This document shows, piece after piece, positions 15,540 to 23,441 of a stretch of DNA of 64,000 bases. The stretch spans positions 1 to 64,000 of the forward strand of contig NZ_JASHIZ010000009.1 of assembly GCF_030733425.1 (NCBI RefSeq). Direction: 5' to 3'. Position numbers and translations under genes: made by a program. Source of the stretch: Roseovarius sp. MMSF_3350 (GTDB lineage: Bacteria; Pseudomonadota; Alphaproteobacteria; Rhodobacterales; Rhodobacteraceae). The notes beneath the pieces were generated by a model. That model was given only the letters and a program-made list of their open reading frames with translations, had not been told where the DNA came from and did not search any database. Every line of letters begins with the position of its first letter. The stretch's first letter is position 1.

Positions 15540-15947
15540 ATGGCAAGGAATTACGACGATTTGTGGAATGGATCGGACGGGCATACTGCACATAGTGGCT
15601 TGCCCCATTCCCTGCGCTCGCTTACCTGGGACAGCATGGAACTGATTTACCCAATTAATTTCGAAGGCCACGAGGAGTGGCTGGACAGTGGATACGCGGT
15701 CAGCCTTGCCTCGGGGGATGTCATCACGCGCGATGGAGAGGTTCTGGGGACTTGGCGTGTTGCGTATAACCCTGAAGCCAAGCCGGGCGTTGACGACGGA
15801 AGCGGGTGCTTTGAGTTCATCGTGGATGGTCAATCTGCCCCGATTTTCTTGGCAGGTTTTGCGTCACTGGATAGCAGGATCAATCAGGGCACGGCTTTGT
15901 CCTACTTCACCCGGACGATCAGAGATTGGCACGAAGCGGGAAGCTGA
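15540..15947 (+). CDS. Hypothetical protein of the island
   Basis: 135 residues from the ATG at 15540 (MARNYDDLWNGSDG). An upstream in-frame start at 15474 would overlap the divergent ATPase start, so the shorter form is preferred. It is soluble and acidic, with beta-rich sequence 'DSGYAVSLASGDVITRDGEV' and a helical end 'SYFTRTIRDWHEAGS'. No known family. It may be cargo or part of the defence locus. Confidence 0.5.
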   Translation: MARNYDDLWNGSDGHTAHSGLPHSLRSLTWDSMELIYPINFEGHEEWLDSGYAVSLASGDVITRDGEVLGTWRVAYNPEAKPGVDDGSGCFEFIVDGQSAPIFLAGFASLDSRINQGTALSYFTRTIRDWHEAGS

Positions 15948-16211
15948 TGGCTCTCGTGTCTCGGAGTGGCCGAGTGTTCCGGAATTTCTGACGAATTTTT
16001 GCGAGGGGGTATCTATATCCCCCGCGAGCGATCTTCCCCCATAGGCCCCTCTGAACCTAGAGCGGCCTCACCAGCGCAACAGGCCCAGTGCTCGCCGTCT
16101 GTGGCTCTGCTGCTGTCCTCGGAGCCCTTTGCTGCCGATGAGTCGCTTGCGGCTCTGCCAGCGTCTCATTAGGCCCTGCTCTAGTGAGGCGTCTCAGAGG
16201 TTCCCGTAAAA
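15948..16211. other. Intergenic region, island interior
   Basis: About 260 bases without a convincing gene. It has an imperfect inverted pair, GCGGCCTCAC near 16061 and GTGAGGCGTC near 16186. A short frame at 15966-16172 has no supporting features. Confidence 0.35.
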
Positions 16212-16280
16212 TGTCTCACAGAATACCTATTGCTATTTTGAGACGACATGTCTATCAATGTCTTAGACATCATTAAGACA
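16212..16280. promoter_or_regulatory. res-like recombination/regulatory site
   Basis: Two spaced inverted half-site pairs lie just upstream of the serine recombinase. Pair one is TGTCTCA (16212-16218) with TGAGAC (16239-16244). Pair two is TGTCTAT (from 16250) with TTAAGACA (16273-16280), with the perfect palindrome ATGTCTTAGACAT (16258-16270) between. This is the usual place for a res site, where the resolvase also represses its own gene. Confidence 0.6.
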
Positions 16281-16294
16281 CTCGGAGTACAGCC

Positions 16295-16918
16295 ATGATC
16301 GTTGGGTATGCCAGAACGTCCACCTTGGACCAGAAGGCCGGGCTTGAAGCCCAGCAGACAGAACTGAAAGCAGCGGGGTGCGAGAAGGTCTTCGTTGAAC
16401 AGGTCTCCTCTGTTGATGTGAAAGCCCGTGAACGGCTTGCGGAGGCCCTCGATTATGTCCGGGAGGGGGATACCCTTGTCGTGACCAAGCTGGACCGTCT
16501 AGCCCGCTCTGTGGCGCACCTGCTGGAGGTGCTGGAGGTCATATCAAGCAAGGGGGCCTCGCTTCGCATCCTGTCCATGGGGATCGACACGGGCACCGCA
16601 ACCGGCAAGCTGATGCTAACGATCCTCGGGGGCGTGGCGGAGTTTGAGCGGGAGATCATGCTGGAGCGGCAACGCGAAGGCATTGCAAAGGCCAAGGCCG
16701 CCGGGAAGTACAAGGGCAGGAAGCCAACTGCCAGAGCCAAGGCAGATGAAGTGATGGCCCTGAAATCTGATGGCGTCGGTCCTGCTGAGATCGCACGGCG
16801 GCTCGGGATGGGCCGGGCTAGCGTGTATCGCATCCTGAACGACCAGAAGGACAGGGCAGGGGCTGAGCAAGCAACTGATCCACTGGCGGAGGCCGCTGTA
16901 CCAACTGCCTCGGGGTGA
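16295..16918 (+). CDS. Serine recombinase (resolvase/invertase family)
   Basis: 207 residues. The catalytic domain opens MIVGYARTSTLDQKAGLEAQ with nucleophile S9. 'LVVTKLDRLARS' carries the conserved Arg residues, 'GKLMLTILGGVAEFEREIML' is the E helix, and a C-terminal helix-turn-helix reads 'GPAEIARRLGMGRASVYRIL'. Length is normal for Tn3-type resolvases or DNA invertases. The res-like palindromes directly upstream favour resolution or inversion rather than tRNA-site integration. It is intact and may recombine the island or an invertible segment not seen here. Confidence 0.9.
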   Translation: MIVGYARTSTLDQKAGLEAQQTELKAAGCEKVFVEQVSSVDVKARERLAEALDYVREGDTLVVTKLDRLARSVAHLLEVLEVISSKGASLRILSMGIDTGTATGKLMLTILGGVAEFEREIMLERQREGIAKAKAAGKYKGRKPTARAKADEVMALKSDGVGPAEIARRLGMGRASVYRILNDQKDRAGAEQATDPLAEAAVPTASG

Positions 16919-16981
16919 CGGAGAAAAGCTAGCGGCGTGCAGGTCGTCCTCTTGCACAGGCGTATCCTTGTCCTAACAGGT

Positions 16982-17236
16982 CTATCCGTTCGCATCCTTG
17001 TCGATTTGTGCGAGATCAGCGACAGCCGCTGAGGGATCAAAATCAAGTACCTCGCTTAGTTTGATGAACTCGATCACATCAACCCGGCGCTCTCCGCTTT
17101 CAACGCGGGCAATGAATGATTGGTATACCTTCATCTGGGCCGCTAGCTGGACTTGGGTAAGACCTGCTTGTTTTCGCCGACGGATCAAGAAAGCCACGAG
17201 AGCGTCATGCCGGTTATCTCCAAGTGTTTTCGGCAT
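16982..17236 (-). CDS. XRE-family HTH regulator
   Basis: 84 residues, essentially one Cro/C1-type helix-turn-helix: 'RRRKQAGLTQVQLAAQMKVY' followed by 'QSFIARVESGERRVDVIEFI'. It is likely a dimeric repressor. It is convergent with the serine recombinase and divergent from the exported-protein remnant at 17385; the AT-rich spacer 17237-17384 probably has its operator. Confidence 0.85.
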   Translation of the reverse strand: MPKTLGDNRHDALVAFLIRRRKQAGLTQVQLAAQMKVYQSFIARVESGERRVDVIEFIKLSEVLDFDPSAAVADLAQIDKDANG

Positions 17237-17384
17237 GTTATCCCACCCATTGTAGATGGGGCCTTCAAGTATATCTGAAAATCGACTATCTAAAATCTGG
17301 ATATTTTGATTGCCGGAGGAGGTTCCCCATTAGGTGAACTGGCAACTCTCGGCCATGTGCCAAATAGATGGGGAGACGATTGGG

Positions 17385-18014
17385 ATGCGGTTCAGGCTTG
17401 TGACGTGGACAGCAGTGATTGCGGCGATGGCACTTGGGGCACCGGCGGAGGCTCAAGTGGAGTGCGTATTTGACCGCCTCAGCACGGTAGAAGGGTTAGA
17501 TCGCCTAGATGACTATGGGTTCCGCGTCGTCGGGAGTGAAACTGGCTTGACGCTAGAACAGCGGTACGCCGATGGCAGTTGGATTGCGCACGGCGATGTT
17601 CAGCGTCGAGACGTTCCAGACTTCACGGTCTACGAGCATCTTCCCCTTGATGGCAGGGGCACTGTCTCTGTGCTCACCGTGCACGGATCAGGTTCAGCAT
17701 CCCCGTGCGTCTCGACCCGGTGCTTCGGGCGGTCACTTATCCCTCCGTCTTTTAGAATACCAGGAAGCAGCTTCGCTTCTCGCGCTGGCTCCAACGCTGA
17801 GCACCTCCTTCTACGCATCCTGCTGCAGAACCTGACCTCTCCTCGGGTTCAGCCCAGCCGGGGCACGTGTTCAACCCGGTGGCGGGATAGGAGGTGCTCT
17901 GCCTTGAAGCGGTTCAGGATCAGACATGCCCTTAACTGGGCGGTTCGCTGCGCAGCTTGCGTCGCGCGGTGGCCGGGACGGCTCGAAACAAAAAGATCAG
18001 CCCGGATCATTTAA
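17385..18014 (+). CDS. Exported protein, probably frameshifted
   Basis: From the ATG at 17385 the protein has a signal peptide (MRFRLVTWTAVIAAMALGAP, cleaved near AEA-Q) and about 80 residues of plausible secreted domain, 'CVFDRLSTVEGLDRLDDYGF' to 'GRGTVSVLTVHGSGSAS'. After about base 17695 this frame becomes Arg/Ser/Cys-rich and looks non-coding. The frame two bases on reads VRLDPVLRAVTYPSVF then a TAG at 17753-17755, a natural-looking end. I suspect an indel near 17695-17705 and a real length of about 123 residues. Function unknown. Confidence 0.4.
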   Translation: MRFRLVTWTAVIAAMALGAPAEAQVECVFDRLSTVEGLDRLDDYGFRVVGSETGLTLEQRYADGSWIAHGDVQRRDVPDFTVYEHLPLDGRGTVSVLTVHGSGSASPCVSTRCFGRSLIPPSFRIPGSSFASRAGSNAEHLLLRILLQNLTSPRVQPSRGTCSTRWRDRRCSALKRFRIRHALNWAVRCAACVARWPGRLETKRSARII

Positions 18015-18474
18015 TCAGTTTTCGGCTACGCGCCCAAGGCCATACAACAACAGCGAAAATCATCGGATGACGTACAGGCAAGAGCCCAAGTGAAATCCGG
18101 GTATATCTAGCTTCTTTTGAACTCCTGTGTCGGGATAGCTCACCAGTTTTCAGACCGGATTGAGTACCTGATAATCCTCGTGGTTCAATGGATCTGATTG
18201 AGATGCTGGACAGCATTCTTAGCGTTGCCCGGAGGGCCGCTCTGTAAATCCAGATTATCCTGAGATCATCCCCGATTAATAATCAGCTTAGAAGCTGCTT
18301 CCGAGTTAGATCCGGGTATCCGGCATTGCAGCCCGATCCGCTCGCCTCGCGCCCTTACTACGTATGCCCACGCCGAGATGTACCTTGGCCGGTTCCGTGA
18401 CAGGGCCACCCTGACCCAACGATCCCAGTGATCGCTCACCAGACAATCAAACCCCACAGACAAGGAGGTGCGGC
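18015..18474. other. Gene-poor island segment
   Basis: About 460 bases with no convincing gene on either strand. Short minus-strand frames (18007-18216, 18266-18481) lack ribosome sites and family features. It is probably eroded island sequence. Confidence 0.4.
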
Positions 18475-19150
18475 ATGCCACGTGCCATGAAAGCCCCTGT
18501 GCGAAAGACGTGCGCGCACTGCAGCGCCACGTTCAGCACAACCGACAGCCGCAAGCTGTTCTGTAGCAGGTTTTGCAAGGACACTGCCCGCAACCGATCC
18601 AACGTACCCGTTGAAGCAGCGACCTCTGCGACCATTGGGAGCCCGCATCAAGCCCGCCGCAATGAGGAACGCCGGGCAGCCCAAGAGTGGATTTACGAGG
18701 CGATCTACGGCACCGCCCCGGCATTCCGGGCAGATGTGGTGATGGCCTTTCTCGTGTTCGCCGCGACTTCGCAGAACTCCGCGAACGCCGGGGCAAAGCG
18801 ATACCGCGACATCCTAACGTACCCAACGGCCCAGCGGAGCAACCGCTTCACCGCGAAGGACAAGGGCACGGCGCATCTACACTATCGCGGCCACCGGCTT
18901 TGTCGAGGCCAGCCACCGCGATGGGTCCATCCTCGCGATGTACGACACCGCAGGCGATGAGCAGGGGCCGGTATCTTCCATGGCGCAGATGATGATCGCA
19001 GAGGGACGTTCCCCGACATCAACTCTTGTGATCGACGCTTTCGGTCGCCCCGGAGTGGGCTCAGGCCAGACGCTTGCGGCCCTCGCCGGTGGTGTGGTTG
19101 GCGAGGAGGTTCCCGGCACATCGGGTAGATTGCAGGGCATCAAGGCCTGA
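18475..19150 (+). pseudogene. Zinc-ribbon protein gene with a likely frameshift
   Basis: The ATG at 18475 has a near-perfect Shine-Dalgarno AAGGAGG. The product begins with a Cys4 cluster, 'CAHCSATFSTTDSRKLFC' then 'SRFC', followed by a helical region 'EWIYEAIYGTAPAFRADVVM'. Around 18870 the reading becomes unlike protein and stops at 18960. The neighbouring frame instead continues naturally from about 18870: 'RIYTIAATGFVEASHRDGSI', then 'LAMYDTAGDEQGPVSSMAQM', to a stop at 19150. One indel near 18870 would join the two into about 225 residues. Either a pseudogene or a frameshifted protein; unknown family. Confidence 0.55.
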
Positions 19151-19160
19151 TATGGCCTCC

Positions 19161-19802
19161 TCAGACATTACACGGAAGACGGACGCGGAACTCGCGCGGT
19201 TCAGCGGCTTGACGGGCTGGGGCAGGGGAGGCTAGCGCCGGGGCAGTATCCCGCAGGTCAATATCCCGCATGCTTACACTGTAAGATAGCGCCTCTTGCG
19301 CATACGCACGGTGCCCGGACTGAAGCGCCTCCAGCAGCCATTCTCGGTGCTCCTTTGTCAAGACGCCTTCATCAATTCCACGCGCCTCGCAGAAGTCCCG
19401 TAGTAGGCCGTCAGACCCGCCAGTGAAGGCCAGCTCAGCCCATGCGTCGGGATCGCCCTTAGCAAGCCCTTCAGCGGCTCTGATGGCATCCAATCGGACA
19501 GAGGGCATCGGTCCACCGCTGGCTATATCCTCCTGCGTCTCTCGCAGAAGCTGTCGGAAGTGATCCCGGACGTGTTCTCGGATTTCGTCGTACCGCATGC
19601 GGCGAATAGATGCGCAAGATATTTGCTGTTGTCCAGCCAGAGTGAGGGCGCGTGCAAGTCGGCGCGCGCTCTCAGGGCATCTGGTATGCAGCGATACCTT
19701 CACGTCCGACTTTTTGCCTTCTGGGTGAAAATGAGCGGGAAGGGGCCAGCGGAAGTAAAAAACACCGTGACGCGAGTAGGTTAGATAAGCTGGAAGGCGC
19801 AT
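19161..19802 (-). pseudogene. Tyrosine integrase N-terminal fragment
   Basis: 213 residues starting MRLPAYLTYSRHGVFYFRWP, the typical N terminus of tRNA-targeting alphaproteobacterial phage/island integrases (DUF6538-like arm-binding region). It is followed by the helical 'SVLHTR...ESARRLARALTLAG' region. The frame ends at 19161, before any catalytic R...H-x-x-R...Y. Full-length relatives are usually 400-500 residues. The position beside the tRNA-Tyr site, reading away from it, is where the island integrase should be. Hence a truncated integrase. Confidence 0.7.
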
Positions 19803-19807
19803 GCCAG

Positions 19808-19829
19808 TGTCTCACCAGTTTGTCGCACC
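19808..19829. promoter_or_regulatory. Right arm motif pair
   Basis: TGTCTCACC (19808-19816) and TGTCGCACC (19821-19829), four bases apart, match the pair at 13110-13131. It lies 39 bases inside the tRNA-end repeat and overlaps the promoter region of the integrase remnant. Confidence 0.55.
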
Positions 19830-19868
19830 GGCGGAGTTAGCGTGTTAAGCACTTGATTTCGCTAGAAA

Positions 19869-19952
19869 TGGTGGGCGACCTAGGAATCGAACCTAGCGTG
19901 CGTCTCCGCGAGGGAGTTACAGTCCCCTGCCACACCTTGCGGCCTGTCGCCC
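19869..19952 (-). tRNA. tRNA-Tyr (GTA), island attachment site
   Basis: An 84-nt class II tRNA with encoded CCA (TGG on the + strand at 19869-19871). The acceptor stem GGGCGAC pairs with GTCGCCC, the anticodon loop CTGTAAC gives GTA, there is a long variable arm, and the T arm reads CTAGGTTCGATTCCTAG. Its last 19 bases are duplicated at 13031-13049. Confidence 0.93.
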
Positions 19953-20059
19953 ACTGAGGCGGGTGTTTAGAAGCGGGCCGTTGCCCCGTCAACCGGAAAA
20001 TCGCTTGCGATTGCGCAGGTCAGGGGCCATTGTCCGCCGCCTGTGAAGGAGGCCCCCGG

Positions 20060-20842
20060 ATGGCAACGAAGAAACCCAAGTGGGTCGTGGAAAAGGAACA
20101 GGCGAAGAAGGCGTCGGCGGCGGAAACCGTGTGGCTGTTCGGGCTGCATGCGGTTCGCGACGCATTGGAAAACCCCCGCCGCGAGAAACTGCGGCTGGTG
20201 GTGACGAAGAACGCCGCCGACAAGCTGGCCGATGCCATCGGGGCCTCTGGAATGGAGCCGGAGATGGCCGACCCGCGCAAGTTCAGCGCACCGCTGGATC
20301 CGCAATCGGTGCACCAGGGTGCGGCGCTGGAAGTGAAGCCGCTGGACTGGGGTGCATTGGAAGAGGTGTGTCTTGGCGACGGGGTGCGACCGCCGCGGGT
20401 AATGATGCTGGACCGGGTGACGGACCCGCATAACGTGGGCGCGATCCTGCGCTCGGCCGAGGTTTTCGGCGCCTCGGCGGTCGTTGCGCCGCGGCACCAT
20501 TCGGCACCCGAGACCGGGGCGCTGGCCAAGACCGCGAGCGGCGCGCTGGAACGCCAGCCCTATTTGCGGGTGCGCAACCTTGCAGATGCGATGAGCACGT
20601 TGCAGGGCATGGGATACCTGGTGCTGGGTCTTGACGGTGAGGCGAGCGAGACCGTCGAGGAGGCAATGGTCGGGATGCAGGACCGTCCGGTGGCGCTTGT
20701 GCTGGGGGCCGAAGGACCGGGGCTACGCCAGAAAACGCGCGAGACCTGCGACAAATTGGTGCGGATCGCCTACGCGGGGGCGTTCGGATCGCTCAACGTC
20801 TCAAATGCGGCGGCAGTGGCCCTATATGCATCCAGAGGATAA
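20060..20842 (+). CDS. rlmB: 23S rRNA (guanosine-2'-O-)-methyltransferase RlmB (SpoU family)
   Basis: 260 residues from the ATG at 20060, after GAAGGAGG (20045-20052). An N-terminal substrate-binding domain 'ETVWLFGLHAVRDALENPRR' is followed by the SPOUT knot motifs: motif 1 'DRVTDPHNVGAILRSAEVFG', motif 2 'VALVLGAEGPGL' and motif 3 'SLNVSNAAAVALY'. By family it methylates G2251 of 23S rRNA using SAM. It starts about 110 bases from the tRNA-Tyr gene, divergently. Confidence 0.93.
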   Translation: MATKKPKWVVEKEQAKKASAAETVWLFGLHAVRDALENPRREKLRLVVTKNAADKLADAIGASGMEPEMADPRKFSAPLDPQSVHQGAALEVKPLDWGALEEVCLGDGVRPPRVMMLDRVTDPHNVGAILRSAEVFGASAVVAPRHHSAPETGALAKTASGALERQPYLRVRNLADAMSTLQGMGYLVLGLDGEASETVEEAMVGMQDRPVALVLGAEGPGLRQKTRETCDKLVRIAYAGAFGSLNVSNAAAVALYASRG

Positions 20843-20869
20843 CCGACAGATATAACCGACGGGGGCGGA

Positions 20870-21220
20870 ATGGGCCGGAAGATCGCGACATGCTGTTACT
20901 GCGGAACGCGGGCTGTGCTGGTGCTGGACGAAGGCCGGCATGAACTGACCTGCGGGGCCTGCGGTGCGCCGCTGCACGACATGAAGATGATGCCGGTGTC
21001 GCGCGACGATGCCGACGAGCGCAAGGGCCAGCGGCGCGGAGTGCATCCCGGCAAGAAAGAGGACAGACGGCGGCAGGGGCGCCCCGTGGCGCCGCGGCCG
21101 GAATGGCATGGCGGCCCAGGGCCAGACCGCCCCAAGCGGCGCTCGAAGCGCAAGCGCAAACCGATCCTTGGCCGGGTTCTGGACGAGGTCTGGGACGTGC
21201 TGGAAGATATCATCGACTGA
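20870..21220 (+). CDS. Small zinc-ribbon protein of unknown function
   Basis: 116 residues. An N-terminal Cys4 ribbon has 'CCYCGTRAVLVLDEGRHEL' then 'TCGACG'. A long basic, disordered middle ([23 protein letters not shown]) ends in an acidic helix 'LGRVLDEVWDVLEDIID'. It sits 28 bases after rlmB on the same strand and may be co-transcribed. RNA binding is plausible from the basic region but unproven. Confidence 0.75.
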   Translation: MGRKIATCCYCGTRAVLVLDEGRHELTCGACGAPLHDMKMMPVSRDDADERKGQRRGVHPGKKEDRRRQGRPVAPRPEWHGGPGPDRPKRRSKRKRKPILGRVLDEVWDVLEDIID

Positions 21221-21244
21221 GAGCGGCGGATTTTTACCGAACAT

Positions 21245-21386
21245 TCACACCTAGGTTACCAGCTCTTTATATCTGAGGATCAGTTCCTATCTGAATACGT
21301 GGAAGTGCCGAACTGGAACTGCGGTGCTTCCCTTCACTGTCCCTCGTTCCGCGACTGGCGCCCGGGTTTTCCCGGGCGCTTTTTTC
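21245..21386 (+). ncRNA. Candidate small RNA with two hairpins
   Basis: The intergenic stretch ends in a strong intrinsic terminator (21357-21386). It is preceded by a 10-bp stem GGAAGTGCCG/CGGTGCTTCC (21301-21310 with 21322-21331, allowing G-U pairs). An AT-rich tract 'CTCTTTATATCTGAGG' upstream could be a promoter. It may only be the 3' UTR of the upstream gene. Confidence 0.3.
21357..21386 (+). terminator. Rho-independent terminator
   Basis: GCGCCCGGG-TTTT-CCCGGGCGC followed by TTTTTT: a 9-bp GC stem with a four-base loop and a T-run. It ends transcription from the rlmB/zinc-ribbon side or of a small RNA. Confidence 0.85.
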
Positions 21387-21414
21387 TTCCGGCGCGCCGG
21401 TCTAGAGTGAGGCA

Positions 21415-21888
21415 ATGAACGAATATTACAAAGATTCCGACCTGCGGGACATCCTGAAGCGGACCAAGCGGATCGCCGTAGTGGGCGTATCCATGAACGA
21501 GGTGCGCCCGAGTTTCTATGTCGCGCGGTACCTGAAGCTGAAAGGGTTCGAAGTGGTGCCAGTGAATCCCGTCCATGCGGGCAAGACGGCGTTCGGGGCA
21601 ACCGTTCTGGGGTCGCTGGCGCAGATCGAGGGGGATGTGGACATGGTGGACATCTTTCGCCGGTCCGAGCATGTGCCGCCGATCGTGGACGAGGCGCTGG
21701 AGCGGTTTCCCGGCCTTCAGACGATCTGGATGCAGATTGGCGTACGACACGAAGAGGCCGCGAAAAAGGCGCGGGCGCGCGGTGTGGACGTGGTGATGAA
21801 CCGCTGTCCCAAGATCGAGTACCAGCGCCTGTTTGGCGAGCTGCGCATGGGCGGGTTCAATACCGGCGTGATCTCGTCGAAGCTGTGA
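21415..21888 (+). CDS. CoA-binding (Rossmann) protein
   Basis: 157 residues of the CoA_binding_2 family (YccU-like): 'RTKRIAVVGVSMNEVRPSFY' holds the nucleotide-binding loop, then 'KLKGFEVVPVNPVHAGKTAF' and 'GLQTIWMQIGVRHEEAAKKA'. 'GVDVVMNRCPKIEYQRLFGE' has the conserved Cys-Pro-Lys-Ile-Glu. It is soluble and binds CoA in characterised relatives; the reaction is unknown. Stand-alone gene after the terminator. Confidence 0.88.
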   Translation: MNEYYKDSDLRDILKRTKRIAVVGVSMNEVRPSFYVARYLKLKGFEVVPVNPVHAGKTAFGATVLGSLAQIEGDVDMVDIFRRSEHVPPIVDEALERFPGLQTIWMQIGVRHEEAAKKARARGVDVVMNRCPKIEYQRLFGELRMGGFNTGVISSKL

Positions 21889-21910
21889 GCGCCGGGGCTA
21901 CCCCGGCCCG

Positions 21911-22201
21911 TCAGCTCGCGACCACGTCGGCCGCGACGCGCATTTCGCGCAAGGGGCGGACACGGCGGATGGCTTCTTCGTAGGTCGGATGCGCCTTGTA
22001 GGCGGCAAGGTCCGCCTCGGTCTCGAACTCGACATACACCACGAAATCGACCTCGGTCCCGGTCAGGGTGTCAGTATGCAGGTTCTCTCCGACCTCGAAA
22101 TGGGTGGAGTGGGGGATGGTTCCGAGCGTTTCGAGACCGGCGCGGATCTCTGGCAGATGCTTGGGATCGCGGGCCGTGAAAAAGACGATGTGGCGTATCA
22201 T
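21911..22201 (-). CDS. Dabb-family (stress-responsive A/B barrel) protein
   Basis: 96 residues, a single dimeric alpha/beta-barrel (Dabb) domain: '[20 protein letters not shown]', central '[20 protein letters not shown]' and '[18 protein letters not shown]'. Its ATG overlaps the hisE stop by four bases (ATGA at 22198-22201), so it is the last gene of a hisF-hisE-Dabb unit. Small molecule or substrate unknown. Confidence 0.85.
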   Translation of the reverse strand: MIRHIVFFTARDPKHLPEIRAGLETLGTIPHSTHFEVGENLHTDTLTGTEVDFVVYVEFETEADLAAYKAHPTYEEAIRRVRPLREMRVAADVVAS

Positions 22202-22509
22202 TCGGAACGGGAAGCCTTTTCTGCAAGACCGGAGCGCGACTGGCGCGCGGCGAGTTCGGCCATGACATCGGCGACTGACACACCGCGGCTGTGCAGCATG
22301 ACGAGCAGGTGAAAGAGCACGTCGGCGGCCTCGGAGGTCAGGCCTTGCGCATCGCCTTTCACGGCCTCGATCAACGCCTCGATGGCCTCTTCGCCGAACT
22401 TCTCGGCCACCTTCTCGGGGCCTTTCGACAAGAGCTTGGCGGTCCAGCTGTCTTCGGGCGAGGCGCTGGCGCGGGCGGCGACGATCTGTTCCAGCTCTTC
22501 GAGAGTCAT
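22198..22509 (-). CDS. hisE: Phosphoribosyl-ATP pyrophosphatase
   Basis: 103 residues of the all-alpha MazG-like fold, hydrolysing PR-ATP to PR-AMP in histidine synthesis. The family motifs are '[20 protein letters not shown]' and the metal-binding '[14 protein letters not shown]' and '[13 protein letters not shown]'. Start at 22509 overlaps hisF by four bases (ATGA), showing coupling. Confidence 0.93.
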   Translation of the reverse strand: MTLEELEQIVAARASASPEDSWTAKLLSKGPEKVAEKFGEEAIEALIEAVKGDAQGLTSEAADVLFHLLVMLHSRGVSVADVMAELAARQSRSGLAEKASRSE

Positions 22510-23270
22510 GCGCCGATCCTCATGGGGATGCCGGCTGCGGCCATGTGAGCCTTGGCCTCGGCAATGGTGTGATCGCCGAAGTGAAAGATGGAGGCGGCCA
22601 GTACGGCGGAGGCACCGCCCTTGGTCACGCCTTCGACAAGGTGATCGAGCGTGCCGACGCCGCCCGAAGCGATGACGGGGATCGAGACCGCGTCCGCGAT
22701 GGCGCGGGTGAGGGGCAGGTTGAAGCCCGAACGGGTGCCGTCGCGGTCCATCGAGGTCAGCAGAATTTCCCCGGCGCCCTTGTCCTCGACCAGCTTGGCA
22801 AACTCGACGGCATCGATGCCGGTCGGTTTGCGCCCGCCATGGGTGAAGATTTCCCAGTTGCCGGGGCTGACCGTCTTGGCGTCGATGGCCACGACGATGC
22901 ACTGGCTGCCGAACTGGTCGGCGGCAAGGCGTACCACGTCGGGGTCGGCGACGGCGGCGGAATTGAACGAGACCTTGTCGGCCCCTGCCAGCAGCAGCGC
23001 GCGCACATCCGCCACGGTACGGACACCGCCGCCCACGGTGAGCGGGATGTAGCACTGCTCTGCCGTGCGGGTGACCACGTCGAGCATTACGCCGCGGTTT
23101 TCGTGGGTGGCGTGGATGTCGAGAAAACACAGCTCGTCGGCACCGGCGGCGTCATAGGCGCGGGCCGCATCGACGGGGTCGCCAGCGTCGCGCAGGTTGA
23201 CGAAGTTCACGCCCTTGACCACGCGGCCATCGGCCACGTCGAGGCAGGGAATGATGCGGATCTTGAGCAT
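22506..23270 (-). CDS. hisF: Imidazole glycerol phosphate synthase, cyclase subunit
   Basis: 254-residue TIM barrel with '[20 protein letters not shown]' (catalytic Asp11) and '[11 protein letters not shown]' (the second catalytic Asp). The phosphate-binding loops '[12 protein letters not shown]' and '[17 protein letters not shown]' are present. It works with HisH, which here lies 3.5 kb away. First gene of a hisF-hisE-Dabb operon on the minus strand. Confidence 0.96.
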   Translation of the reverse strand: MLKIRIIPCLDVADGRVVKGVNFVNLRDAGDPVDAARAYDAAGADELCFLDIHATHENRGVMLDVVTRTAEQCYIPLTVGGGVRTVADVRALLLAGADKVSFNSAAVADPDVVRLAADQFGSQCIVVAIDAKTVSPGNWEIFTHGGRKPTGIDAVEFAKLVEDKGAGEILLTSMDRDGTRSGFNLPLTRAIADAVSIPVIASGGVGTLDHLVEGVTKGGASAVLAASIFHFGDHTIAEAKAHMAAAGIPMRIGA

Positions 23271-23441
23271 GGGCCATCCTTTCGCGCCTGCCTTCTAGCG
23301 TGGCCGGCGGGCGGTGCCAATGGGGCTTGGGACGCGCGCACGGTCTGGCGGTGATTTTTGAACGCTTCCGGGGGGATGGGCGACTGATAGGTGTCGGCGC
23401 GGTTCTGCGCCTCAATCCAAGCATTCCGAAAGGACCAAGCC

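Larger units (their letters stand above)
13031..19887. mobile_element. Degenerate genomic island integrated in tRNA-Tyr
   Basis: A segment of about 6.9 kb is bounded by the 19-bp direct repeat TGGTGGGCGACCTAGGAAT (13031-13049 and 19869-19887). The right copy is the 3' end of tRNA-Tyr. Inside are an integrase fragment next to the tRNA, a serine recombinase, an XRE regulator, a candidate defence pair, and frameshifted small genes. Several cargo genes have lower GC and more A/T-ending codons than the flanks. The integrase has no catalytic domain, so the island is probably immobile by that route. Confidence 0.8.

Noticed and set aside
18007-18481. Small minus-strand genes in the island
   Set aside because: No ribosome sites, no conserved features, Ser/Arg-rich composition.
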